From the NCBI GenBank assembly GCA_028768525.1, contig CP054837.1, positions 4,646,001-4,710,000 of the forward strand: a stretch of DNA of 64,000 nt. Direction: 5' to 3'. Positions 53,783 to 61,407 of this stretch are shown in pieces. A model generated the notes under the pieces. That model was not told where the DNA came from. It was given only the letters and a program-made list of their open reading frames with translations, and ran no database searches. Origin of the DNA: Desulfobacter sp. Lineage in GTDB: Bacteria > Desulfobacterota > Desulfobacteria > Desulfobacterales > Desulfobacteraceae. Made by a program: the position numbers and the translations under genes. Numbering within the stretch: position 1 is the stretch's first letter; every line of letters starts with the position of its first letter.

Positions 53783-53905
53783 GCTGCTTATCACTTTTCT
53801 AATAGAAGGGGAGGAGAAGGAAAGACAATTTATTAAGGTATGCTGTACGTTAAAAGGTGTCGATCCAAAAATTAGGGTAGATAAGCAGCCCGTTTTATTT
53901 TTTTT
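53783..53905 (+). terminator. Long-range inverted repeat with T-tract, terminator or small RNA
   Basis: GCTGCTTATC (53783-53792) and GATAAGCAGC (53880-53889) form a perfect 10-bp stem enclosing 87 nt. CCGTTTTATTTTTTTT follows on the plus strand. It begins 4 nt after the hydrolase stop. The loop is too long for an ordinary terminator, so a separate small RNA ending here is also possible. Confidence 0.45.
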
Positions 53906-53924
53906 GTATTGGTTTGGTCTTTAT

Positions 53925-54113
53925 TTACATCAGGGAGGCCAGGTACATGATCCCCACAGCCCCAAGCACCCAGAACATGGCTTTTAAACTGCCGAGCCCC
54001 AGGTCCGAAAGACTGAAATCAAAGGACAGGTTCCCGTTCCCCGCCATGGCTGAGGAGTCTTCGGGTGTGAAAAAATAAATAAGGGTCTCAATGAGTTTAT
54101 TCTGTTCTTTCAT
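53925..54113 (-). CDS. Small membrane-anchored protein, function unknown
   Basis: 62 residues. The N-terminus is amphipathic (MKEQNKLIETLIYFFTPEDS), the middle is Gly/Ser/Leu-rich (FDFSLSDLGLGSLKA), and a C-terminal helix MFWVLGAVGIMYLASL could span the membrane. A very good ribosome binding site (GGAGGTG, 4 nt before the ATG) supports it as a real gene. No family was recognised. It is alone on the minus strand and diverges from the LysR gene, with about 110 bp between. Confidence 0.6.
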   Translation of the reverse strand: MKEQNKLIETLIYFFTPEDSSAMAGNGNLSFDFSLSDLGLGSLKAMFWVLGAVGIMYLASLM

Positions 54114-54224
54114 TTTTCACCTCCAGTGATTTTGGGTTCCAGACACAATCCCCGTCTGTGTTTGCCAAATTAGCGCCTTTTTGGTATTAAGTAAAATTAA
54201 AACATTTAACCTCTTGCGTAAGTA

Positions 54225-55175
54225 TTGCTAATGCTACCCGACCTGAACCGAATCAAAGCCTTTTATTATATTTACCACCACCTCAGCGTGGCCCAGGCGG
54301 CCCGGGAAATGAACATCAGCCCCTCGGCCGTCAGCCAGGCCCTGGCCAAGCTGGAAGGGGAGCTGAAGCTGCCCCTGTTTACCCGTCTTCACCGGAAACT
54401 GGTCCCCACAACGGCGGGAAGGGAATTGTTTGACCTTGCCGCCCCCCTGATCCGGGAGCTGGATTCGGGGGTGGAACGGATCATCCGCGCCAGGGAGGTG
54501 CCCTCAGGTCCCCTTCGCATCGGCTCTCCCATTGAGTTTGGAAAGTCTTATTTCCCCCGGATTTTCGCTGCATTCCGGCAGCAGTATCCCGAGGTGGTAT
54601 TTACCCTGGTGCTTGGGGACCCTTCTGAAATCTTCGCCATGATCGGCACCGGGGAGCTGGATTTCGGCCTGGTGGACGTGTTTCTCACCAAAGAGCAGAT
54701 GGTCGGTGACCTGGGCCGGTACAGCATTGAGCCCCTCATCGACGAGGAGGTGATCCTCGGCTGTTCAAAGACCTATTACGACCGGGCGGTGCAGGGCGAC
54801 CATTCCTTTGCCAATCTGGTGTCAAAGGAGTTTATCTCCTACCGCAAGGGGGCTCTGACCCTGAGGAATTGGTTCAAGCACCATTTTAAACGTTTTCCCG
54901 GGGAATTGAACCGGGTGATGACTGTGGACAGTCACCAGGCCGTGATCAACGGCATCCTCAACCACCTGGGCATGGGGGTCATTGCCACCCATATCGTGGA
55001 AAGCGAGATTGACACAGGGGAGATCATTCCGGTCCAGACGGAACGCAATGATGTCATCAACAAGATTTCCCTGGCCCAGCTCCAGGATAAAATCCCCAGC
55101 CTCACGGAACGGACCTTTATCCGGTTCATGAAAGCCGACATCAGTGAGTCGGGCATCTCCGGTCTGCTTCATTAG
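54225..55175 (+). CDS. LysR-family transcriptional regulator
   Basis: 316 residues. The N-terminal helix-turn-helix reads LNRIKAFYYIYHHLSVAQAA, then SPSAVSQALAKLEGELKLPLFTR. The effector-binding domain (about 90-300) has GPLRIGSPIEFGKSYFPRIF and VILGCSKTYYD. A start 6 nt later (third Met) is equally possible. It lies upstream of azlCD on the same strand with a promoter between, so it may control branched-chain amino acid export, or the divergent small membrane gene. The ligand is unknown. Confidence 0.9.
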   Translation: MLMLPDLNRIKAFYYIYHHLSVAQAAREMNISPSAVSQALAKLEGELKLPLFTRLHRKLVPTTAGRELFDLAAPLIRELDSGVERIIRAREVPSGPLRIGSPIEFGKSYFPRIFAAFRQQYPEVVFTLVLGDPSEIFAMIGTGELDFGLVDVFLTKEQMVGDLGRYSIEPLIDEEVILGCSKTYYDRAVQGDHSFANLVSKEFISYRKGALTLRNWFKHHFKRFPGELNRVMTVDSHQAVINGILNHLGMGVIATHIVESEIDTGEIIPVQTERNDVINKISLAQLQDKIPSLTERTFIRFMKADISESGISGLLH

Positions 55176-55182
55176 TTTTTTA

Positions 55183-55210
55183 TTGACAAATTGATAGTAG
55201 TTACTACAAT
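55183..55210 (+). promoter_or_regulatory. Promoter of the azlCD-trmB operon with overlapping palindrome
   Basis: TTGACA (55183-55188) and TACAAT (55205-55210) are spaced by 16 nt, a strong sigma-70 promoter 33 nt before the azlC start. TAGTAGTTACTA between and into the -10 box is an inverted repeat and a candidate operator for the TrmB or LysR regulator encoded next to it. Confidence 0.7.
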
Positions 55211-55242
55211 AGTCACTAAATAATTTTGATGGAGCGGTAATT

Positions 55243-55953
55243 ATGGATAAACAAAGTGCACAGGCCGCAGCCAAGGCGGGAATTCCGATTTTTATCGGCT
55301 ACTTCCCGGCTGCCGTGGCCTTCGGCATCCTGGCCAAAACCTGCGGGGTCTCCCTGCTGGAGGCATTTTTATTTTCATCGGTGGTCTTTGCCGGGGCCAG
55401 CCAGTTCATCGCCTTGAACCTGCTGGTGACGGGCATGGGGCCGGTGGGGATCATTCTGACCACCCTGCTGGTGAATTTCAGGCATTTTCTCATGAGCACC
55501 TACCTTGCCACCCGGATAAAAGAAAGGGCGGCGGCCTGGTACCTCCCCATGGCCTTCGGCATCACCGACGAGAGTTTTTCCGTCTTCTCTTTCACCCGGG
55601 AAAAGCTGACCCGGACCTTTGTGCTGGTGGTGGAGGTGACGGCCTATTCGGGATGGGTGTCCGGGACCCTGGCCGGGTTTCTATTGGGCGGGTTCATGCC
55701 GCCTGTCCTGACCCAGAGCATGGGGGTGGCCCTCTATGCCCTGCTGCTGGCCATCCTGATGCCCGAGATCAAATCGTCGCACAGGTCTTTGTTTCTGGCC
55801 CTGTCCTCGGGACTGCTCAACTGGCTGCTGGTTCACCTGGACATTTTGCCCAAAGGCTGGAACATTATTGTCTGTATCCTTGTGATCGCAGGCGTCGGGG
55901 CCGTGTTGAGCCTCACAACGCCCCAAAAGGAGGAAGTCCATGGAGAAGTATAG
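55243..55953 (+). CDS. azlC: AzlC-family branched-chain amino acid exporter, large subunit
   Basis: 236-residue membrane protein with the AzlC landmarks GIPIFIGYFPAAVAFGILA, FSSVVFAGASQFIALNLL and VNFRHFLMSTYLATRIKE, and FGITDESFSVF in the middle. With AzlD it exports branched-chain amino acids or analogues and gives azaleucine resistance in Bacillus. The start is preceded by TGGAGCGG. It overlaps azlD by 14 nt, so the two subunits are coupled. The window also has a Liv importer, but it is 50 kb away. Confidence 0.9.
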   Translation: MDKQSAQAAAKAGIPIFIGYFPAAVAFGILAKTCGVSLLEAFLFSSVVFAGASQFIALNLLVTGMGPVGIILTTLLVNFRHFLMSTYLATRIKERAAAWYLPMAFGITDESFSVFSFTREKLTRTFVLVVEVTAYSGWVSGTLAGFLLGGFMPPVLTQSMGVALYALLLAILMPEIKSSHRSLFLALSSGLLNWLLVHLDILPKGWNIIVCILVIAGVGAVLSLTTPQKEEVHGEV

Positions 55954-56251
55954 TCTGATTCCCCTGATTCTGGGCATGGCCGCCGTTACCTACGGTCCGC
56001 GGCTTGCCCCCTTTCTTTTCTTTTCCAATATGAAGGTGCCCCCGGTGGTGGATGCTTTTTTAAAGGCCATCCCTGTGGCGGCCATCGGTGCCCTGATCAT
56101 CCCCGGTGCGGTGACGGCCACCCCGGACATGCCGGTGGCGGCCCTGGCCGGCATGGGGTTTACCCTGGTCTACGGCCTGTTCAGGGGCGGGATCATTGTG
56201 CCGGTGCTGGGGTCGGTGGGTGTGGCCTATCTGGCCTTAAGCTTTTTATAA
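55940..56251 (+). CDS. azlD: AzlD-family exporter small subunit
   Basis: 103-residue membrane protein with three or four helices. The conserved opening LGMAAVTYGPRLAPFLFF and the following PPVVDAFLKAIPVAAIGALI are typical of AzlD. It forms the exporter with AzlC, whose gene it overlaps by 14 nt. GGAGG lies before the start. The TrmB-type regulator follows 14 nt after the stop. Confidence 0.9.
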   Translation: MEKYSLIPLILGMAAVTYGPRLAPFLFFSNMKVPPVVDAFLKAIPVAAIGALIIPGAVTATPDMPVAALAGMGFTLVYGLFRGGIIVPVLGSVGVAYLALSFL

Positions 56252-56265
56252 AAAGAGGGGGCGCC

Positions 56266-57102
56266 ATGGACGAGCGGATGATGGAGGAAATGAAAACCCT
56301 GGGATTTTCGGCCTATGAATCCCGTGCCTATCTGGCATTGCTGGAGGAATTTCCGGTGAACGGCTACGCCCTGAGCAAGGCCTCCGGCATTCCCCGTTCC
56401 AGGATCTACGAGGTCATCAAAAACCTCATTGCAAAGCAGATGGTGTTTGAAGACGCCCAGGGGAAAACCAAGGTCTATACCCCCATGGAACCCGAGATTT
56501 TCATCAAAAAACTGCGGGCCAGGTACAACAAAATCTTTGACGACCTCACCGATTATGCCGGCACCCTCTACCGGGAGCCCAAACAGGATGACAAGCTGGT
56601 GGTGATCCAGGGCCGGGATAATATTATTTCCTTTTTAAAGGTGCTCATCAAAGGGGCCAGGGAGCGGATGGCCGTCTCCATCTGGGATGAGGAACTCAAC
56701 GCCCTGACCGAGGAACTGGATGAAGCCCTGGAACGGGGGGTGAGGCTGAGGGGAATATATTTCGGTACGGCAAAGGTCTATGAGGACCTGGTGCCCCACC
56801 GTCGGATCAAGCGGTATATGGCCGAAAAAAAAGAACGGTATCTTTCGGTGATCATCGACCATTCCCATGTGGTCTCGGGCATTGTCTCCCGTGGGGAGGC
56901 CTCAAAGGTCACCTGGAGCCGGGATGAGGGCTTTATCGAGGTCAGCGAGGATTATATCGCCCATGACCTGGTGGTCAACCTTTACTCCGCCTCCCTGGAT
57001 GATGCACGGTACCGGGAGTTCGAGGCCTTTGCCGATACCGTGCACGACAGCTTTTTCCATTATTCCGAGGCGGAGTTCAAGAAATTCAGGGAACTGATCT
57101 AA
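56266..57102 (+). CDS. TrmB-family transcriptional regulator
   Basis: 278 residues. The N-terminal winged helix (about 5-75) has LGFSAYESRAYLALLEEFPV and ALSKASGIPRSRIYEVIKNL, the TrmB family signature. The C-terminal ligand domain (about 105-270) has IQGRDNIISFLKVLIKGARER and belongs to the TrmB C-terminal type, related to the phospholipase D fold. Such regulators are common in archaea and scattered in bacteria, where they sense sugars or other small molecules. As the third gene of the azlCD operon it probably regulates it. It ends 8 bp before the end of the convergent DUF2058 gene. Confidence 0.88.
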   Translation: MDERMMEEMKTLGFSAYESRAYLALLEEFPVNGYALSKASGIPRSRIYEVIKNLIAKQMVFEDAQGKTKVYTPMEPEIFIKKLRARYNKIFDDLTDYAGTLYREPKQDDKLVVIQGRDNIISFLKVLIKGARERMAVSIWDEELNALTEELDEALERGVRLRGIYFGTAKVYEDLVPHRRIKRYMAEKKERYLSVIIDHSHVVSGIVSRGEASKVTWSRDEGFIEVSEDYIAHDLVVNLYSASLDDARYREFEAFADTVHDSFFHYSEAEFKKFRELI

Positions 57103-57110
57103 CCCTGGAT

Positions 57111-57581
57111 TTATTCCGGCTCGTGGCGGATGACCGGATACTCCTTGTCTCTTTCTGTAATCTGTGCTGCAATGGCGGTGGGGAGCACTTCAAAGTTGCC
57201 TTCGTGCATGACAATGGCCAGTTGCCCCTTTTCCAGTTTTTTTGAGATTTCGTCCTTGATCCAGATTTTTTTGATCTTGGTTCCCATTTTAAAATAATAA
57301 GGGTCGTTGCAGTTCTTCAGTTCCAGCCTGTTTTCTTCGATGAGCTGTTTGATCTGGGCCCGGGCTTCCTGCTTCAGTTTTTCGGCATTGGCCTTGAGGT
57401 TTTTCTCCCGGTTCGCCTTTTCCTGGGCCAGCTGGGCCTGTTGTGTCTCATTGATTTTCGGTGCTGTTTTTTTGCCCTTGTTCTTTTTGCGGCTGACATG
57501 CTTCTGGTGTTTTACTTTTTTAGCCTTTTTTTCATCAACAAGTCCCGCTTTCAGGAGCTGGTCCTGGAGTGACATTCCCAT
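57111..57581 (-). CDS. DUF2058 (YaiL-type) nucleoid/RNA-associated protein
   Basis: 156-residue cytosolic protein. The N-terminus MSLQDQLLKAGLVDEKKAKKVKHQKHVSRK is the DUF2058 hallmark, followed by a Lys/Gln/Glu-rich helical section and a C-terminal domain with YYFKMGTKIKKIWIKDEISKKLEKGQLAIV (in parts). YaiL-like proteins are abundant, probably nucleic-acid-binding and of unknown role. Two close ATGs (residues 1 and 3) are possible; the second gives the typical MSLQDQL start. The gene is a single unit, convergent with the TrmB gene. Confidence 0.88.
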   Translation of the reverse strand: MGMSLQDQLLKAGLVDEKKAKKVKHQKHVSRKKNKGKKTAPKINETQQAQLAQEKANREKNLKANAEKLKQEARAQIKQLIEENRLELKNCNDPYYFKMGTKIKKIWIKDEISKKLEKGQLAIVMHEGNFEVLPTAIAAQITERDKEYPVIRHEPE

Positions 57582-57719
57582 GGTCTTCCTCTGTCTTTTT
57601 TAATGGGGTAAACATCCGGATGATTTTCATCCTCCGTAAAAAATATCAAGCCCGCTTTTTTAACACAACCTAAAAAGAAGTTTCCAGATTAAAATGGGGA
57701 TCGGGTAAAGAGAGGGAGG

Positions 57720-58835
57720 CTATTCTCCGGTGGCGGCGTCGATATCGAATATTTTTCTGCCGTCCACATAGTCCTTGCTGGCATATTGGGAAATACGCTG
57801 AATTTTCGAAGAGAGTTCCATGATTCTCAAGGTGTGTTTTTTGACCAGCCGGATTAAGTCTTCTTTCCGGGACGGTTCCAGGGTTTCATCGTCCAGTTTT
57901 TCTATGCCGATTAATACCACCTGCAGCGGATTGTTCAGTTCGTGGCTGACCGCCCCTGCCATTTCGAGAATGGCCCGTAATTTTTCCTTGTCCCGGTGTT
58001 CCTTTGCAACCTGCTTTTGTTGGGTAATGTCCATGAAATACCCCAGGACCGCCCGGGCGCCTTCGTATTTGACGGAGGTCACCGTCTCCATTATCCATTT
58101 GATCCGGCCCGTCTTGTCCACCACCCGTAATTCATAGGGGGTGTTTTTTTGCCCGGTGAGCATCAGCCTGGCATTTTCCCGGACCTCGTCCCGATACTCT
58201 TCGTGCACAAGGTCCATGGAGGGCATGCCCATGAGTTCCTCTTTTGCATATCCGGTAATCCTGCAGAATTCGGGATTCACATACCTGAACCGCCGGTCCT
58301 GGAGAATATAGCTGCCGATGAGGGCGCTGTTGCGGCTGTGTTCAAGCTCATCTTCAGCCTGTTTTTTCTGGGTGTTGTCCCGGATGAACCCTTCTATGGC
58401 CACGGTTTTGTTCTGGCTGTCCCTGACCACCGACCACCGGTCATGCATCCACCGGGTTGTACCGTCGGGGCCGATGTATCGGTATTCGACCTCCCCCCTA
58501 GTGCCGCCGGCCTCCAGGGTTTTTTTCCTTGCCGTCCTGAGTTTGTCTGCGTCATCCGGGTGGATGTACCGGGCGACGCTGTTGGAAGATAATATGGACC
58601 GTCCCGCTTTTTTGGTCTCGAACAATTCCAGGAACCGTTTGTTGAAAAAGGGGAAGGTGCCGGATTCGATGTCAAAGAGGTAGATGGCATCCTGGGAAAA
58701 GTCGGCAAGATGCTGGAAGCTTTCCGACAGGGTTCTGATAATATCACTGTCATTGTTTTCAGCTTTGGCATCCGCGTCACGCTCAAGCTCCCGGATTCTG
58801 GCTTCCAGTTCTTCGTATGTCGGTTTTTTCTCCAT
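57720..58835 (-). CDS. Two-PAS protein with H-box but no ATPase domain
   Basis: 371 residues. An N-terminal coiled coil is followed by two PAS/PAC units (about 35-165: FQHLADFSQDAIYLFDIESG and YRYIGPDGTTRWMHDRW; about 168-285: YILQDRRFRYVNPEFCRITGY and ELRVVDKTGRIKWI). A short HisKA-like segment AVSHELNNPLQVVLIGIEKL carries the His. The protein ends about 70 residues later, without the N, G1 and G2 boxes of a kinase ATPase. The frame ends naturally and no continuation is seen downstream. It could be a phosphotransfer or dimerisation partner of another kinase, or a truncated kinase. Confidence 0.8.
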   Translation of the reverse strand: MEKKPTYEELEARIRELERDADAKAENNDSDIIRTLSESFQHLADFSQDAIYLFDIESGTFPFFNKRFLELFETKKAGRSILSSNSVARYIHPDDADKLRTARKKTLEAGGTRGEVEYRYIGPDGTTRWMHDRWSVVRDSQNKTVAIEGFIRDNTQKKQAEDELEHSRNSALIGSYILQDRRFRYVNPEFCRITGYAKEELMGMPSMDLVHEEYRDEVRENARLMLTGQKNTPYELRVVDKTGRIKWIMETVTSVKYEGARAVLGYFMDITQQKQVAKEHRDKEKLRAILEMAGAVSHELNNPLQVVLIGIEKLDDETLEPSRKEDLIRLVKKHTLRIMELSSKIQRISQYASKDYVDGRKIFDIDAATGE

Positions 58836-58937
58836 TGAATTTACAATCGGACCGTATATTTTGAATTGATTAACAAATGTAAATTAATATGAGAGTATCC
58901 TTTCCGCAGGCAAAAAAGCAACATAAAAAATAATACG

Positions 58938-59070
58938 GGCCGGCGGGGTTGTCGTCAATACGGATGATGAAAATGCGTTTTCCCAGCTTTGCTGCCGTTG
59001 AAAGTTCCATGGTAATCCAGTCTGCATCAGGACAATTCCGCCGCCCATTTTTGGGGGCGAGGTAAAGGCG
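58938..59070 (-). pseudogene. Possible TIR-domain-like remnant
   Basis: The minus strand reads RLYLAPKNGRRNCPDADWI then TMELSTAAKLGKRIFIIRIDDNP. The spacing of DW, E, A and GKRIFIIRIDD resembles the alphaC/betaE part of TIR domains (SxW..rEl..A...gK.iiPv.id). There is no start codon, and sequence before and after is not TIR-like, so this is at best a decayed fragment. The rest of the 300-bp gap between the PAS protein and the TPR protein shows nothing else. Confidence 0.35.
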
Positions 59071-59142
59071 ATGATAATGGATTGAAATTTTTGAATTTAG
59101 AAAATTAGTATCTTTATGTAAAGTGGGGACTGAAATCAGTAT

Positions 59143-59850
59143 TTACCGAATATTAAATCGTGTCCCTGGCATAGGTGGTTTAATCATGGGGCCTTTGGAT
59201 TGAACCCTATCAATTTGGTCCATAATGAAATTTTGAATTCCTTTGGTTGTAATTTCCTGCGAGGTTGACGCTTTTTTATAAAAACGGACTGCCTTTTCAA
59301 CTTCATTCTCCTTTTCTTGGGCAACACCAAACCGAAAATTTGCGATCAAACTGTCTTCTTTAAGTTCTATGGCCTTTTGGAGAAAATTTAGCCCTTTTGA
59401 GTAGTTACCATCTTTATAAGAAAGGTGTGCCATTTTAACAAAAATCAGATGATAGAGTTCTAAATTGGAATGAATCTCTGATTTCTGAATTAATTTATCA
59501 CACATGCTAAACTGAAAGTATCCAGCGCTATGATAGTTGTCGATTTTATATCTTAAGTAAGTGATATAACCAAAATACCTTAAAATTGAATTTGCTATTT
59601 CTTTTTCAAAAGTATTCTCCACAAACATGAATTCAAAATTTCCCCTCTGAGAGCCCCAGAAGTGGCGATAAGAAATGAGTTGGGAGTATAAAAAAAACAG
59701 GCCGATGCTTATGGTGATATTGTTTACGTATTTATATACAATTCCAAAACCAGTTTGAAATGAGAAAATTCCAACGAGTGCTCCGGTCGTTAGTGCTAAA
59801 AGCAAAGTGGATAACCAGTGCTTAAAATAGAAACTAAATGGTATTTTCAT
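59143..59850 (-). CDS. Membrane protein with TPR-like domain, function unknown
   Basis: 235 residues. Two hydrophobic helices near the N-terminus (about 12-30 and 42-60) are followed by a cytoplasmic helical domain. TPR-like repeats are visible at about 140-200 (AHLSYKDGNYSKGLNFLQKAIELK and ANFRFGVAQEKENEVEKAVRFYKKA). The gene is AT-rich compared with its neighbours, with rarer codons, which suggests acquisition. It lies upstream of a possible TIR remnant on the same strand. I see no catalytic motif. TPRs suggest a scaffold role. Confidence 0.7.
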   Translation of the reverse strand: MKIPFSFYFKHWLSTLLLALTTGALVGIFSFQTGFGIVYKYVNNITISIGLFFLYSQLISYRHFWGSQRGNFEFMFVENTFEKEIANSILRYFGYITYLRYKIDNYHSAGYFQFSMCDKLIQKSEIHSNLELYHLIFVKMAHLSYKDGNYSKGLNFLQKAIELKEDSLIANFRFGVAQEKENEVEKAVRFYKKASTSQEITTKGIQNFIMDQIDRVQSKGPMIKPPMPGTRFNIR

Positions 59851-60120
59851 GGTTTTTATTTTCAGAATGACACCCCATATTTTTGTTATCAGATCAATTC
59901 CCCATGATAATTTGATATTGACGTGAAAATCAGGAATTTCCCATGTGAAAAATATTCAGTCAACTGGAGTAACTAACCTTACTCCGGTATCTTTGGCAAG
60001 CCTTTTCCTTGAAATTTGTTTTTTCTAAAACGTTTGAAAGAGAGTGCCGTGAACCCGGCCTTGAACGGGGGGGATGGATGCTTTCAGGTATGGAAAAAAT
60101 GGGAGGCGGTTGGGTGGGGG
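59851..60120. other. Intergenic region without a gene
   Basis: Contains a 9-bp imperfect hairpin (CTGGAGTAA with TTACTCCGG, about 59968-59991) and the 17-mer AACCCGGCCTTGAACGG (60052-60068), also found at 10505-10521. No coding frame is convincing. Confidence 0.5.
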
Positions 60121-60150
60121 AAAATATCCCGGCCCTGGAAGGGCCGGGAT
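60121..60150 (-). terminator. Terminator of the formate dehydrogenase operon
   Basis: A perfect 11-bp stem (ATCCCGGCCCT with AGGGCCGGGAT, 3-nt loop) is followed on the minus strand by TATTTT, 24 nt after the cytochrome stop codon. Confidence 0.85.
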
Positions 60151-60173
60151 AAAGATCTTGCTTTGAACCGGAA

Positions 60174-60626
60174 TCAGCGGATGCCGTCGGAATGGCAGGC
60201 CGAGGCGTTGCAGCCGGTCATGTCCTTATCGTCAGCGCCGAATTCATTGGTGTGGCAGTGCAGGCAGGAGGGCCGTTCCGCGTTGGGGGCGTACCGGATC
60301 TTGTGCATGGCCTTGAAATAGCTTTTGTAGCCCTTGAGGTCGTCGGGGCTGAAGTTGTCATGGCAGGCGGCACAGCTTCTGGGGGGCTTTCTGCCTTTGA
60401 GTTCCCCCATCCTGTGGTGGCAGTCAATGCATTCGTAGGACTCGTGGCTGGAATGATTGAATTCCACCGACAGGTCGCGGTCCGAGTGACCCTGGATAAA
60501 GTTAATCTCAAGCCCGTCTTCCGGTGCCTCGAATTCCGCGGGCTCGGGATCGTTGGCCTGGGCCGCCAGGCTCAAGCCCAGGGTCAGAAGGGCTGCAGCC
60601 AGGAATATAAACACTTTGTTTTTCAT
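60174..60626 (-). CDS. Periplasmic tetrahaem cytochrome c3-like protein
   Basis: 150 residues from the ATG at 60626 (AGGAGA 6 nt upstream). The longer frame adds 42 residues of non-signal sequence. Signal peptide MKNKVFIFLAAALLTLGLSL, cleavage near AQAN. Four haem sites: CIDCH, CAACH, CLHCH and CNASACH, the last with the CX4CH spacing found in class III cytochromes c. Additional His residues (FNHSSHE, HHRMG, MHKI) can serve as sixth ligands. It lies 22 nt after fdhB and should accept electrons from the periplasmic formate dehydrogenase and feed the cytochrome c pool, as in FdhABC3-type enzymes of sulfate reducers. Confidence 0.92.
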   Translation of the reverse strand: MKNKVFIFLAAALLTLGLSLAAQANDPEPAEFEAPEDGLEINFIQGHSDRDLSVEFNHSSHESYECIDCHHRMGELKGRKPPRSCAACHDNFSPDDLKGYKSYFKAMHKIRYAPNAERPSCLHCHTNEFGADDKDMTGCNASACHSDGIR

Positions 60627-60648
60627 TTTAGTCTCCTTATATCCCGGG

Positions 60649-61407
60649 TTAAACCTTGGGGGTGCCGAAGGTGAAGCGGCCGGTGATAAATTCCCGCCTG
60701 GACTGTGCTGCCGGCCTGGCCTGGGCCAGGATGGCGGATTTTGTCCCTGCATCGGCGGTCAGGTGGGTATGGTAGCTCTCTGCTTCGGAGTCGCAAAGAT
60801 AGATTACCCGTACGTCTTCAGGGTCGGCCAGAAAGGCATCCGGCCGGGTCTTTTTTATTTCGGCCAGCCGCTTTTCCGCCAGTTCCAGCATGGCTTCCCT
60901 GTCCCCGAAATTCATGGTGCCGGTGGGGCAGGAATTGACGCAGGCCGGCTTTAGGCCCTCTTTTACCCGGTCGATGCACATATCGCACTTGGTCCACTGC
61001 CCGGTTGATTTATCCAGCCGGGGCACGTTGTAGGGGCAGATCTGCTTGGGTTCCAGGCCCACGGTTGCGGAGAGGTTAACCCCCTCGTTGTAAACCACCG
61101 CACCGGTGTTTTCATCATGGGTTACGGCGTCCGCGCGGTACATGTTGAGCATGTATTTGCAGGGGGGCTCGATGCAGTGGCGGCACTGCTCGGGGAAAAA
61201 ATTCCACCGCAGTTTCCCATGTTTGTCCCGGCCTTCGTTGAACCGCACCAGGCGCAGGGTCTGGGAGGAGAGGTCCGCCGGATTCTGGTGGGAGCCGAAG
61301 TTTTTGGTCTGCTCGGCAGGCAGGTCCTTCCACTGCTTGCAGGCCACCTGGCAGCCCCGGCAGGCGGTGCACAGGGTCAGGTCTACGAAAAAGCTTTTAC
61401 CGTTCAT
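60649..61407 (-). CDS. fdhB: Formate dehydrogenase iron-sulfur (beta) subunit
   Basis: 252-residue ferredoxin-like electron-transfer subunit with sets of cysteines for four [4Fe-4S] clusters: CTACRGCQVACK at the N-terminus, CRHCIEPPC, ICPYN and CDMCIDRVKEGLKPACVNSCP. It carries electrons from the molybdopterin or tungstopterin subunit to the cytochrome encoded downstream. It has no signal sequence of its own, as usual: it is exported in complex with the alpha subunit through Tat. Its start overlaps the fdhA stop by 4 nt (ATGA). No C-terminal membrane anchor is present, in agreement with a soluble periplasmic enzyme rather than the FdnH type. Confidence 0.92.
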   Translation of the reverse strand: MNGKSFFVDLTLCTACRGCQVACKQWKDLPAEQTKNFGSHQNPADLSSQTLRLVRFNEGRDKHGKLRWNFFPEQCRHCIEPPCKYMLNMYRADAVTHDENTGAVVYNEGVNLSATVGLEPKQICPYNVPRLDKSTGQWTKCDMCIDRVKEGLKPACVNSCPTGTMNFGDREAMLELAEKRLAEIKKTRPDAFLADPEDVRVIYLCDSEAESYHTHLTADAGTKSAILAQARPAAQSRREFITGRFTFGTPKV

